A stretch of 64,000 bases of DNA, from NCBI RefSeq assembly GCF_019966515.1, contig NZ_JAIMIB010000020.1, positions 16,059 to 80,058 of the forward strand, read 5' to 3'. Source of the stretch: Roseovarius aestuarii. Its GTDB lineage: Bacteria > Pseudomonadota > Alphaproteobacteria > Rhodobacterales > Rhodobacteraceae. The position numbers and the translations under genes are program-made. Shown piece after piece: positions 25,557-34,349 of the stretch. The notes below the pieces were generated by a model. That model saw nothing but the letters and a program-made list of their open reading frames with translations, was not told the DNA's origin and did not search any database. Each line of letters starts with the position of its first letter. The first letter of the stretch is position 1.

Positions 25557-26773
25557 GTCTCACCCTCTTGTACCATAGCACCACTTACCTTGGACTGCCT
25601 GATAACGATCTCGAGCCCAGTGCTGTCTAACCGCTCGTTTAGCACTTCAATTTCGTCAAGAGTTAGATATTCGATCTCAGGTATCGCCTCGAGCAGCTTC
25701 GCGCGGTTTACCGAGGCAACGATGCCAAGGTCTTTGAGAGCCTGCTCGATTTTGTCAAGATCAGGTACTGGGCCAAACTTCGAGACGTGAGGCATCGATT
25801 GTTTTTTGCTCGGCTCCCAACGCGCGGCGCTCCAGTCCCAGGAAAGCACCGTTCCTTGAGCTCTCTCCGTTATTGAGGTGTCGTATTCGAGCAAATGGAA
25901 CTGATTTGAGTAATGGCTACCCTGCCCAAGGTAAGGGTATGCTGCCAGACTCGCCGCTGACAGCAGAGCAGGATACTTTGCATCCGCGTCTGGCCTTCGT
26001 AACTTTACGAGGTGCTTGTGGCCATGCACCACAAAACACGTCTTTGACGACTTTGTGAGTCGCTCCAAAAGCAAGGGCCCATTTGGAACTTCATCGTAAT
26101 CGGTATCGACGACACCATCGACTTTCAGCGGATGATGGTGCATAATAATCAATGCGTGGCTACACGCGCTTTCTTCTATAGATTCAAGAATCCGATCAAT
26201 CATTCCATGAGTAAGGTAGCCTACCGACCAAATGCTTGAGGAAGTCGTTCCGTCCTTGCCCAACCCATGTAGCGTACATGTGTCAGCCGCAACGACGAGG
26301 CACTCACCCAACTCCAGCGCGCCCACACCGTTTTGATGGTAGCCACCACTGAACGCATCGTCGTCCGACGGAAAACTTGGCCGGATTTGTTTTAGAAACT
26401 CGACCCTGCCTGCCGCGCTTTGCATGTCCTCTACGCGAGTCGCGATATCATGGTTCCCGGTTATTCCAATAACTTTTGGTATGCCCAGAGCATCAGCAAC
26501 ATCGTGCAGATCACGCCATACCTGCAACATAACGAGCTTCTTGGCCTGATGAGCAAAATCACCTAGGCAAATAAGCGCATCAATTGGTTCATCGTCATTT
26601 TTAAGACATTCCGAAATTGCCAAAACAGGGTTGCTTGAGGGAGTTCTGTTCTCGACTCGAAAACTGCTTCCGTCTTCTCCATGGTAGCCATGTTCTTGAG
26701 GGAGCTTAGAGAGCTCCTCCGAAATTGCATGAATATCACTCACAATTAAGAATCGTTTCAATGAATCAACCAC
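25553..26773 (-). CDS. calcineurin-like metallophosphoesterase, operon gene 2
   Basis: A 406-residue protein with the full set of metallophosphoesterase motifs: S-D-I-H (12-15), G-D-F-A-H (about 70), G-N-H-D (about 105), H-H-H-P (about 211) and G-H-K-H (about 250). Residues 1-300 are the catalytic domain; the C-terminal 100 residues are helical and unassigned, and may dock on the ATPase. Substrates of this superfamily include phosphoproteins, cyclic nucleotides and nucleic acids; none can be chosen from sequence. The start is GTG 26773, inside the methylase gene (8-bp overlap). No signal peptide, so cytoplasmic. Confidence 0.8.
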   Translation of the reverse strand: MVDSLKRFLIVSDIHAISEELSKLPQEHGYHGEDGSSFRVENRTPSSNPVLAISECLKNDDEPIDALICLGDFAHQAKKLVMLQVWRDLHDVADALGIPKVIGITGNHDIATRVEDMQSAAGRVEFLKQIRPSFPSDDDAFSGGYHQNGVGALELGECLVVAADTCTLHGLGKDGTTSSSIWSVGYLTHGMIDRILESIEESACSHALIIMHHHPLKVDGVVDTDYDEVPNGPLLLERLTKSSKTCFVVHGHKHLVKLRRPDADAKYPALLSAASLAAYPYLGQGSHYSNQFHLLEYDTSITERAQGTVLSWDWSAARWEPSKKQSMPHVSKFGPVPDLDKIEQALKDLGIVASVNRAKLLEAIPEIEYLTLDEIEVLNERLDSTGLEIVIRQSKVSGAMVQEGET

Positions 26774-27569
26774 CCAGCACTGCCACTAGTTCTTTCTCGG
26801 ACTTTCGCCGCCCTGCGAAGCCGCCAACGTTCCGAGTAACGGAGATATCGCCTACTATGTATTCTTGGAATATATCAGAGAACTCTGAGCAGTTCTTGTA
26901 CGAAACAACAATCTTATTTCTGCTAGCGAGTCTTAAGGAAACTTCAAATAGGCGCTCTAAATCCTTGTTCTTGAATGTATTTGGTCCATATTCGCCAAAC
27001 ACCCTCTCATCATTGGTGAAGTAGGGTGGGTCCATGTAAATGCACGCGTTGTCTGGCTTCAATTGATCTAGGAAATCTTCAAAATCTTTCGAAGTAAGAT
27101 GGGCAGGTTTCAGTGCTTGGGAAAACTGCCGAAAATCGTTCTTTGATAGCTTCTTTTTCGGTTTTTGGCGTCCGCCATAGGGAGTATTGAATTGCCCTGC
27201 TTTATTGGTTCGATAAAGACCATTGAAGCAAAAGTGGTTGAGGTAGACAAAGTGCCCCGCTTTTTCAGGACAATCACTCAGCTCATTATATTTCGCCCTT
27301 GCGTCGTAGAAGGCATCTTCCTCTACAGGAATTGCATCATAGTAAGACCAAACCTCGTCCGGCAGTTCACGTGTGTGCGTGAAAAAGCTAATCAAGTCAG
27401 AGTTGAGGTCATTCAGGTAGCTTACACTGGGAGAATTGTCGAAGAAGAAGAAGGCAGAGCCGCAAAAAGGTTCAATGTAAACTTGATCGAAGCTCAGATA
27501 CGGGCTTATCCGATCTGACACCTGTGATTTGCTTCCTGCCCATTTGAGTAACTTTGGTTTGGTCTTCAT
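26766..27569 (-). CDS. D12-class N6-adenine DNA methyltransferase, operon gene 1
   Basis: A 267-residue Dam-type enzyme. L-K-W-A-G-S-K (8-14) and E-P-F-C-G-S-A-F-F-F (33-42) form the S-adenosylmethionine site, and D-P-P-Y (about 179) is the catalytic motif IV. Between them F-N-G-L-Y-R-T-N-K-A-G-Q-F-N-T-P-Y-G is the usual D12 target-recognition start. It would methylate adenine in a short site such as GATC, but specificity is not readable. It opens the operon, so it may mark host DNA for discrimination by the three downstream products. Start ATG 27569, behind GCGGAG. Confidence 0.85.
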   Translation of the reverse strand: MKTKPKLLKWAGSKSQVSDRISPYLSFDQVYIEPFCGSAFFFFDNSPSVSYLNDLNSDLISFFTHTRELPDEVWSYYDAIPVEEDAFYDARAKYNELSDCPEKAGHFVYLNHFCFNGLYRTNKAGQFNTPYGGRQKPKKKLSKNDFRQFSQALKPAHLTSKDFEDFLDQLKPDNACIYMDPPYFTNDERVFGEYGPNTFKNKDLERLFEVSLRLASRNKIVVSYKNCSEFSDIFQEYIVGDISVTRNVGGFAGRRKSEKELVAVLGG

Positions 27570-27610
27570 CTCCGCATGGTAGCACGACCTCCCTGATCTT
27601 AAACACTGCT

Positions 27611-27893
27611 TTCTAACTTAGAACATACACGGCTCGGGGGATCGATGGGGCCTGGGACATCGCCAAATGATCCCGTCTTCTTTTTGCATCACGCCAATGT
27701 GGATCGGATTTGGTCGAAATGGGCACCGTCAGGTGGAAATGAGCCTTATGTGCCAATGCAGGGTTGCTCCTATGGGCATACCGCTAACGACCCGATGTAT
27801 CCTTGGGATGGACGTACTTTACCCGAAGCTGTCACCGTTCTCCAAGGGGATGACCCGCGTGACACGGTCTATGTCGAACCGGCGACCGGGTAG
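27611..27893 (+). pseudogene. tyrosinase-family fragment (CuB half)
   Basis: The frame reads L-G-G-S-M-G-P-G-T-S-P-N-D-P-V-F-F-L-H-H-A-N-V-D-R-I-W, the CuB copper-binding motif of tyrosinase/hemocyanin proteins, with two of the three CuB histidines. It then continues about 60 residues and stops at 27893. The CuA half and signal sequence are absent; a stop lies upstream at about 27597. The ATG at 27645 is internal to the motif. Flanked by the methylase operon and the IS110-family element, it is a leftover from an earlier insertion. Confidence 0.8.
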
Positions 27894-28014
27894 TACTACG
27901 TTGATTGTATATCGTACCGACAGCATTTCAAAGTATTCGCTGAATGGCTGCTCTGGGGAAGCCGCACTGCAGCGTTCGTGACCCCAGTGAATGTCGTCTG
28001 TGGGTGGCTCCTGC

Positions 28015-28247
28015 ATTGCAAGAGTTTTTTGGTGATATTTGCGGATATTTTCGTCAGTACCGTCGTCTGTTCGGCCTGTTTGTGCGGTGGTGTTCCGCTG
28101 GCCCTGATGAATTCCGCGAGCGAGGTTCCAATCGGCTAATCGACCTTAAAAGAGGGCCGCTGACATTCCCGGAGTGTCCTTGCTCTTGGTTGACTTGATT
28201 CCGCATCATCACTTCAACGTCTTGCATCTCGTGGGCAGCCGGCGCGG
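28015..28247 (-). ncRNA. candidate bridge/seek RNA of the IS110-family element
   Basis: Non-coding stretch downstream of the transposase gene and inside the inverted repeats. IS1111-type elements encode their guide RNA in this position on the transposase strand. I have not folded it; the assignment rests on position and length only. Confidence 0.35.
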
Positions 28248-29267
28248 TTAGAACGCAGGCTGCCGGTACTCCTGTTGCTTCGTGAGCATTGCCCAGATGA
28301 TCCTCGCTGCCTTGTTTGCCATGGCGGTCGTTGCCAATCGGAATGGTTTGTCTGCGATGATCTTCGCCGTCCACAGGTCGACCTTTTCTGGCGAGCGTTT
28401 CGCCATGACGGCACGCGATGTCATGCTGACGACCAGCAACTTTCGTATGTACCGGTCACCTTTCTTGGTGATCTTGCCAAGGCGCTCCTTGCCACCGCTG
28501 GACTTGTTGAGTGGGGTCAGACCAAGCCAGGCCGCCAGGTCACGGCCTGTCCGGAATTGATGTGCATCCCCGATCGTGGCAACAATTGCCGATGCCGTGA
28601 TCGGCCCAATCCCTGGCATGCGCATCAATCTGCGTGCGTCTGCATTCAGCAGGGCATGTTGTTCGATCATCTTGGAATAGCCGTCGATGCGCGTGTTCAA
28701 GCCGATGAATTGGTAGCACTGAATGCCGAGCATGCCGTTGGCGATCTCAGGCATGTCCGGGTGGTCACCATCAAGGTGACGCTTTGCAAAGGCCGTTACC
28801 GCTTCGATCCCGATGGGCAAGATATGCCCAAACTCACGCAAAAGGCTGCGGATCATGTTGGCCATCTGGGTGCGTTGCCGGACTGCCAGATCTCGTGTGC
28901 GATGGATCGAGAGGATGGCTTGCTGGTCCTCCGTCTTGATCTCGACAAAACGCATGGTCGGACGCCGAACTGCTTCGCAGATCGCCTCAGCATCCACGGC
29001 GTCGTTCTTGCCGCGCTTCACATACGGTTTGACGTAACCGGCGGGCATGAGCTTCACATCGTGGCCAAGCTTGCGCAGCTGACGTCCCCAGTGATGGGAA
29101 GAACCGCACGCTTCCATCCCGACCCTGCAGGGCGGAAGCGTCTCAAAGAACCGGAGCAATTTTGCCCGCTTGATGGCTTTGTTGAAGATGATCCGGCCAT
29201 TCTCAGAAATGCCGTGAACTTGAAAAACATCCTTGGCCAAATCCAGGCCTACGGTCTTTACTGTCAT
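28248..29267 (-). CDS. IS110-family DEDD transposase
   Basis: A 339-residue transposase, full length. The N-terminal RuvC-like DEDD domain shows Asp9 (G-L-D-L-A-K-D), Glu52 (G-M-E-A-C-G-S), and Asp89/Asp92 (N-D-A-V-D-A-E). The C-terminal domain contains the helix-hairpin-helix-like M-P-G-I-G-P-I-T-A-S-A-I and the serine region K-S-S-G-G-K-E-R-L-G-K, which supplies the nucleophile in this family. The ribosome site (AAAGGAG) overlaps an internal copy of the element's inverted repeat, a possible translation control. No stop or frameshift, so it may be active. Confidence 0.9.
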   Translation of the reverse strand: MTVKTVGLDLAKDVFQVHGISENGRIIFNKAIKRAKLLRFFETLPPCRVGMEACGSSHHWGRQLRKLGHDVKLMPAGYVKPYVKRGKNDAVDAEAICEAVRRPTMRFVEIKTEDQQAILSIHRTRDLAVRQRTQMANMIRSLLREFGHILPIGIEAVTAFAKRHLDGDHPDMPEIANGMLGIQCYQFIGLNTRIDGYSKMIEQHALLNADARRLMRMPGIGPITASAIVATIGDAHQFRTGRDLAAWLGLTPLNKSSGGKERLGKITKKGDRYIRKLLVVSMTSRAVMAKRSPEKVDLWTAKIIADKPFRLATTAMANKAARIIWAMLTKQQEYRQPAF

Positions 29268-29472
29268 TGGGTGGCTCCTTTCCTAGCAGTCGAAGATAAC
29301 TGCACTTTGGCACATTCGATGTCGGTGGAGCAGGAGCCACCCACCTCATCCGCTAAGGGCCATGCTGCTATCACTCAACCAAGCAAGTCGATTGTCAACG
29401 AAGTTGCTAAATACCAGCGTTTCGGGGCAACCTTAAAAAAATTGAAAACGATGTATTGCACTGGAGGTGATT

Positions 29473-32400
29473 TTGGCCGCGCCATCCGTCAAGATAAACA
29501 ACCTGACTGCTTTTGAAAACTGGGGGAAGGACAAGCCCGATACCTGGCTAAATCAACTTGCAACTAGAATAGCCCTTAGAGGACTGCCGAGGGTATTGAC
29601 CACGTTCGATTTGGCTGAAAGTTCTGTACCGCTTGAAGAGCAAAAACAATTGCTTCTCCAAGCGTTTCGCGCAAGTTTTTTGATCTGGACGAGTGCATTC
29701 TATCCAAATCAAAATATTGGATTTGCCCAAAAAGAGGCTGCGGAAGATCTCAGAAAAGCCATCGCTAAAGTTAAAAAGCACGTTGATGGCAAGGAACTCG
29801 TCGCCGGGCGGGTTATTTTGATCGTCGCAGATTACGTCGGCACAACGGACAAAGATCAGCTACTTCGACCCGCCCTTGAGCTTTCTGCCAGCCTCGGTTC
29901 CCCGGCTAGGGGTGCTGGCGAATGGGATGCGATAGGAGCAGATGCAGAGTGGCTTGAAGGAAATTTAGGCAACGAAAATGATCTTTCAAAGCAAGCACTC
30001 TGGTTGTTGGACGTTAGGGGGGACAGCAGATATCTGACCAACTTTCCGCTTTCGATGCGTGAACCGTTCGATCGGTTCGATAAAAGTAAACTAGTTGTTA
30101 ATGGGCCATGGTACGTTTGGCTGAAATGGTACCGGGGGATCATTCCAAATACCACCGGTGACAAACCTACGAGCGCATTTGGGGAGAGAGCCGACGTTTC
30201 TATCGCGGCCCTGAAACGAGACTTCTGGAACCGCCCTGCTGACGACGTCGTAGAAGAATTGGCCCGACTCGTCGAGTCAAGAGCGCTATCAGAGGACGGA
30301 TCTGTTGATGGCGTTGGAGAAGCAGATTTCGATCGCTCCAAGTCACCTCGAAATGCTTGGTTGGCGCAGTTCAAGGATGGGGATCGAGTAGCGCAATGGG
30401 TGAGCGAAGCTCGTGCGGACACTGAAATTGATTGGAAGATTGGGAACAGAAACATCGACGAGATGCGGCCAGGAGATGCGGTAGTCTACTGGCGCACAAT
30501 TACTAAAGGAAGAGACAAAGGTGGAATTGTAGGTACAGGTTTCATCAATTCCGCAGATCGAATTCTGGACACGGGCGGTGTCGAGCGTGTCAAAACAACC
30601 GTCGTTGAGTTTTTTGATGAAGCGCCTGTAGACCGCAAAGAAGTCATTGCGCAAACCGGACTAAATCCCGGGATGTGGCAATTTTCACTATACCAATTGC
30701 CAAATGACGTTGCGGAGAAAATAAACTCACTTTTAGAATCGCACAACCGCAAGGGACTGATATCAGAATCCATTTCATCATCCCGTCCGCCAGCAGGCGA
30801 AGTGGTTTTTGTAAGCGATGCACCCGAGAATGACGAGGATTTGTTGGGCCGTGCGGATCTATCCTTCATGCTTGCAGCTAGGCTAAATCGAATCTGGGAC
30901 GAAATGGCGAAAAACCCCGGCAACGCTGGCTTTGTTGTCCATATAGACGCTCCGTGGGGAGGTGGGAAAACCAGCTTTGCAAATTACCTCGTTAGCATGC
31001 TCAACCCGTATCGATTCAATAAATCGCTTCCAAAAGTCCTATCTGGCATCCACTTGGAAAATGAAAACTTTTGGCCGGCCAAGTATCGGCGGCCTTGGTT
31101 CATTGTTGATTTCAATGCCTGGCAACATCAGCACGTGAACCCGCCGTGGTGGTGCTTTTATCAAGCGATACGTAAACAAACTTTTGATGCGGTGCGTGCG
31201 AAACTAAACCCCGATCCTGACAATTCAGTCGTGGCAAAGCTCGGGGGAAGGTCATCCGGATGGATCGGTCGTCACGCAAAGTGGCTGAAACTGTGGATGG
31301 CCGAATTGTGGTGGCGCTTGTTTCAACCCAAGACACGCAACCTCCTTGGAATCTCCATTGTCACTCTTTTGATGGCCTTTTTGGCAATTAGATACGGGCT
31401 GCTCAGCTTTGACGACACGAAAAACAAGTTCACATGGTCATTCGACAGTTGGCCACCACTAGTATTAAGTGCGGCGACATTGACGCTCGGGGGAGCGTCA
31501 GCGATTTGGGCGTTTGTGAGCGTGATTTCGGAATCGCTTTTTCCGGGTAGCCCAGCATCAGCAAACAACTATTCACTTGGTGCTGGTGATCCTTTGGAGC
31601 GGTTTCGAAAACACTTCTCCGGTTTTTTGAAGCGCCTTCGACATCCAATTATCGTGGTTGTGGACGATATCGACCGGTGCGAACCGCAGTTTGTCGTCGA
31701 ACTTGTACGTGGAATGCAAACAATACTGAAAAGTCCTCGCATTGTTTTCTTGCTGCTCGGCGACCGCGACTGGATAGAGCAAGCGTTTTCGGAAGCTCAT
31801 AAAGTAATGCAGGGGATTGACGTGGGCTCCGAGCATACCTTCGGCGGCCGGTTTGTTGAAAAGGCGATTCAGCTTTCAATCATATTGCCCGACATCCCCA
31901 AAGAGCAACGCTCCGAGTTTGTGCGATCATTATTGGGCGTAGACTACGATTCAGAGACCTCAATAGAACAACTGCCTGAAAATGAGAGGAAAATTGTCGA
32001 GGATGCGATGATCAAATTGGATACCACATTGGAACCATCCCAACGCGACAGGGACGCCTCCGAAGTTCGTGACACAATTGCAAATCTGCAATCGATTGAC
32101 GATGAGCTCAAAGAAAAAGTTGTGACTGCAATCGACCGAAGAACCGCCTTGCGATCTGCAGCAGACGAAAAGGTTCAAGCAGCAACTAGACATAGGTTGG
32201 AACCCATATCTGATCTACTTCCGCCGAATCCTCGGCAGATCAAACGCATAATTAATTCAATAGCCTTGTTCCAAGAGATTGCCAGGACGACACTTAGGAT
32301 TCAACCAGACACGAAGAATTGGCGGCAATTGGTTTTATGGATCATTCTGATGACAGAATGGCGGCAAACATTCATGACCTTGGCGACTTGGCCCGAACTG

Positions 32401-32640
32401 GTATCAAGAATCCACGATCCTGAAACGCAAGTCAGTATTGCCGGGCTGGATAACTCCTCGGCCGACGAGTGGACTGAAGCAATTCTCGCTAACCCTGACG
32501 CAATGGCGTTACTCGATTTTCCAAGTGTAAAGGGTGCACCCAATGAATGGAGTGACAGCAGGATTGATGCGGCCGCAATCAAAAGGCTGAATATCATTTT
32601 CCCTCCGACTAGTGGGAGAACTTTGCCGAGTTCTGTGTGA
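29473..32640 (+). CDS. KAP-family P-loop NTPase with EVE/PUA-like domain and two membrane segments
   Basis: A 1055-residue protein. An unassigned N-terminal domain (1-280) is followed by an EVE/PUA-like module (about 293-420: W-L-A-Q-F-K-D-G, R-P-G-D-A-V-V-Y-W, G-G-I-V-G-T-G-F-I) of the kind that reads modified bases. The KAP NTPase follows: Walker A A-P-W-G-G-G-K-T-S (about 493-501), two hydrophobic segments (about 623-643 and 659-686) inserted between Walker A and B as is typical of KAP, and Walker B I-I-V-V-V-D-D-I-D-R-C (about 727-737). It would sit on the inner membrane with its domains in the cytoplasm. The start is TTG 29473, placed correctly after GGAGGTG; an in-frame GTG at 29467 lies inside that site. 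KAP proteins are frequent in defence islands. Confidence 0.8.
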   Translation: MAAPSVKINNLTAFENWGKDKPDTWLNQLATRIALRGLPRVLTTFDLAESSVPLEEQKQLLLQAFRASFLIWTSAFYPNQNIGFAQKEAAEDLRKAIAKVKKHVDGKELVAGRVILIVADYVGTTDKDQLLRPALELSASLGSPARGAGEWDAIGADAEWLEGNLGNENDLSKQALWLLDVRGDSRYLTNFPLSMREPFDRFDKSKLVVNGPWYVWLKWYRGIIPNTTGDKPTSAFGERADVSIAALKRDFWNRPADDVVEELARLVESRALSEDGSVDGVGEADFDRSKSPRNAWLAQFKDGDRVAQWVSEARADTEIDWKIGNRNIDEMRPGDAVVYWRTITKGRDKGGIVGTGFINSADRILDTGGVERVKTTVVEFFDEAPVDRKEVIAQTGLNPGMWQFSLYQLPNDVAEKINSLLESHNRKGLISESISSSRPPAGEVVFVSDAPENDEDLLGRADLSFMLAARLNRIWDEMAKNPGNAGFVVHIDAPWGGGKTSFANYLVSMLNPYRFNKSLPKVLSGIHLENENFWPAKYRRPWFIVDFNAWQHQHVNPPWWCFYQAIRKQTFDAVRAKLNPDPDNSVVAKLGGRSSGWIGRHAKWLKLWMAELWWRLFQPKTRNLLGISIVTLLMAFLAIRYGLLSFDDTKNKFTWSFDSWPPLVLSAATLTLGGASAIWAFVSVISESLFPGSPASANNYSLGAGDPLERFRKHFSGFLKRLRHPIIVVVDDIDRCEPQFVVELVRGMQTILKSPRIVFLLLGDRDWIEQAFSEAHKVMQGIDVGSEHTFGGRFVEKAIQLSIILPDIPKEQRSEFVRSLLGVDYDSETSIEQLPENERKIVEDAMIKLDTTLEPSQRDRDASEVRDTIANLQSIDDELKEKVVTAIDRRTALRSAADEKVQAATRHRLEPISDLLPPNPRQIKRIINSIALFQEIARTTLRIQPDTKNWRQLVLWIILMTEWRQTFMTLATWPELVSRIHDPETQVSIAGLDNSSADEWTEAILANPDAMALLDFPSVKGAPNEWSDSRIDAAAIKRLNIIFPPTSGRTLPSSV

Positions 32641-33024
32641 GGACTAGTCGAAGGCTCGTTCGTTTTACACAATTTGACATATCGATGGCATTCTTTGCCA
32701 AAATGTAGATTAATGGCCAATTGCGTGAATGGCAGCTTTGGATATGCGGTAATTCGGAAAAATTTATGGAGCTAACGACCACACAGGGTCGTCCTCAACA
32801 TGCCAGAAAAGTTTATTAGCAAGTTACTGAGTTTCTACGATGACGGTATCGAGCCTAACACGTCGAACTTGGCATTAGATATCAACGTTGGCTTTTACCA
32901 GCGGCTTGACTTTTTATTTTCCTAGGCCTTGTACGGCAACCATCCGTCAAAAAAAAATTCGCCGTCCCTGAGAGGAAAGAGCCTCTGCGGATGCGACGCT
33001 CTTAGTGGGACACGGTGCGCTTCT
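32641..33024. other. intergenic region between KAP and nuclease genes
   Basis: A 384-bp gap between convergent genes. It holds the small frame listed at 32800 and an A-run of nine at 32950-32958, which on the minus strand would be a T-run and may help to end the nuclease transcript; the stem before it is weak. Confidence 0.3.
32800..32925 (+). CDS. possible 41-residue protein or gene fragment
   Basis: ATG 32800 opens 41 codons ending at TAG 32925 (M-P-E-K-F-I-S-K-L-L...Q-R-L-D-F-L-F-S). Codon use is plausible, but there is no clear ribosome site and I recognise no relative. It may be the start of a gene now lost. Confidence 0.2.
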   Translation: MPEKFISKLLSFYDDGIEPNTSNLALDINVGFYQRLDFLFS

Positions 33025-33915
33025 TCATGAAGCCAGAATCTTCTCGATCGTATCGGACTTCCGGTCATCCACGGACGCATCCAGCCCTCTCATAATAGCG
33101 ATATCGACCACAAGCTCTTCCTTCAGCGACGACAACTTTGCCTGGGTCCACGGCCCGAGCATTTCTTCTTTTCTTATCCACATCTCCCCTTTGACCTCTT
33201 TGTGTTTATGCAGATCACCGCCAGACACACGGTCCCAAAACCTGCCACCAACATATTGTTCAACGTCGTAGGTTTTCTCCAAAAAAGTACGCAGATCGGC
33301 GTCTTGCTCTTCATTGTCGATTTTAAAGGTCGAAAGAATGAATTCGCCATTTCTCTTTTCCGCAAGGACACTTTTGACAAAAGCATGAGGAATGGGAATA
33401 TCGATCCCGTACTTGTTGTCTTTGTCTCCGATGACCTCGATCTTTTTTTCAAAATCAAAAACTGGCGCCGTGAGAACATAAGTTTCCAGCACACTGTGAT
33501 ACTCGTTAAGTTCGCGGACGGCAATTTCCAGGTCACGCCAAATCTTTCTATTAAAATTGGGCAGCTGCGGGGACATATTGGAGAGCAAAAACGTCTCGCT
33601 GTTTTGAATGTCAGTCTCGTTTAAATTGGCACTGGCGGCTAAATGACCGCGGTCAAATCCGCTGCCCTTATAAGCCTCCAAGCTCGCTCGGAACCGTCTG
33701 GGGATGCGTTGATCTGGACGAAAGTTATCGAGCCGATCGCCATCAGCATATTCGATGTCCAACAACGTTTCATTTGGCTTTATGATTTCCAGCACCCATT
33801 TGGCTTGTCGAAAATACCATGAGTACCCGATTGTAAAGTGCCGCCCAGTCAGAACCTGATCACAGACCGGCGCTCCGTAACGCAACTCTCTTTGTATTTG
33901 AAATGGATCGTCCAT
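33025..33915 (-). CDS. DNA/RNA non-specific endonuclease (NUC1 type), no signal peptide
   Basis: A 296-residue beta-beta-alpha-metal nuclease. The catalytic motif D-R-G-H-L-A-A-S-A-N (about 89-98) gives the general-base His, and N-M-S-P-Q followed by N-F-N...W (about 113-126) gives the magnesium Asn. Most NUC1 enzymes are secreted, but this one begins M-D-D-P-F-Q-I-Q and shows no signal peptide or membrane segment, so it would stay in the cytoplasm and be dangerous unless controlled. The C-terminal 90 residues (K-G-E-M-W-I-R-K-E-E...) are helical. The ribosome site GGAGG is ideal. Lying next to the KAP gene and tail-to-tail with it, it may be a defence effector; no immunity gene is visible. 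Confidence 0.8.
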   Translation of the reverse strand: MDDPFQIQRELRYGAPVCDQVLTGRHFTIGYSWYFRQAKWVLEIIKPNETLLDIEYADGDRLDNFRPDQRIPRRFRASLEAYKGSGFDRGHLAASANLNETDIQNSETFLLSNMSPQLPNFNRKIWRDLEIAVRELNEYHSVLETYVLTAPVFDFEKKIEVIGDKDNKYGIDIPIPHAFVKSVLAEKRNGEFILSTFKIDNEEQDADLRTFLEKTYDVEQYVGGRFWDRVSGGDLHKHKEVKGEMWIRKEEMLGPWTQAKLSSLKEELVVDIAIMRGLDASVDDRKSDTIEKILAS

Positions 33916-34349
33916 CTTAACCTCCTAAAATCAGAAAGCCACCTGAGGCTCAGGGGGCTCGCCCGACGAAAACGAGGCTATGCTGATTCCACAGATTTAA
34001 ACAAATAGAGATTGTACGTCAGAGGTTTTTTCGCGCTTTGCGAGCTGTGTGCTTGCGCGGCAAAAGCATGGAGGTTAAGCACCATACACCTCATCCTTAC
34101 TACAACCGATGTATGCTTTCACCGAAAACCGAAAGGCAAGTAAGTCCTCATCGATCGGCATTTCGAGCAGCATTCAGTTTCGCGCTCGCGGCGAATGGCA
34201 GCAAAGCGGGCTGCAGCCGCAGCAACCATGACTCACGCTGGATGGCCGGATTGGGCCGAGACTACGCCTTGAGTGTCAAAATGAAACCATCAGCTTCGCT
34301 CCAACACTTGACCTCCGAAAAGCAATGAAATAGGTGATAATCCTGTTGA
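33916..34349. other. intergenic region, nothing recognised
   Basis: About 430 bp between the nuclease start and tRNA-Gly. It must hold the nuclease promoter. An open frame at 34038-34328 has no coding character I can support. Confidence 0.3.

Larger units (their letters stand above)
28000..29344 (-). mobile_element. IS110-family element, IS1111-type, apparently complete
   Basis: A 1345-bp unit framed by a 15-bp perfect inverted repeat: GTGGGTGGCTCCTGC at 28000-28014 and its complement at 29330-29344. A 12-bp part of it (TGGGTGGCTCCT) recurs at 29268-29279 over the ribosome site of the transposase, so the 5' non-coding end contains its own hairpin. Only 77 bp precede the transposase, while about 248 bp follow it. 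Sub-terminal inverted repeats plus a long downstream non-coding end are the marks of the IS1111 subgroup, whose target-choosing (bridge/seek) RNA is encoded there. True tips may lie a few bases outside the repeats. Confidence 0.65.

Noticed and set aside
28275..29516. Long plus-strand open frame opposite the IS110-family transposase
   Set aside because: Mirror frame of a real gene; the transposase strand shows all catalytic residues, the other shows none.
34038..34328. 96-codon open frame before tRNA-Gly
   Set aside because: Composition and lack of ribosome site suggest chance; no family recognised.
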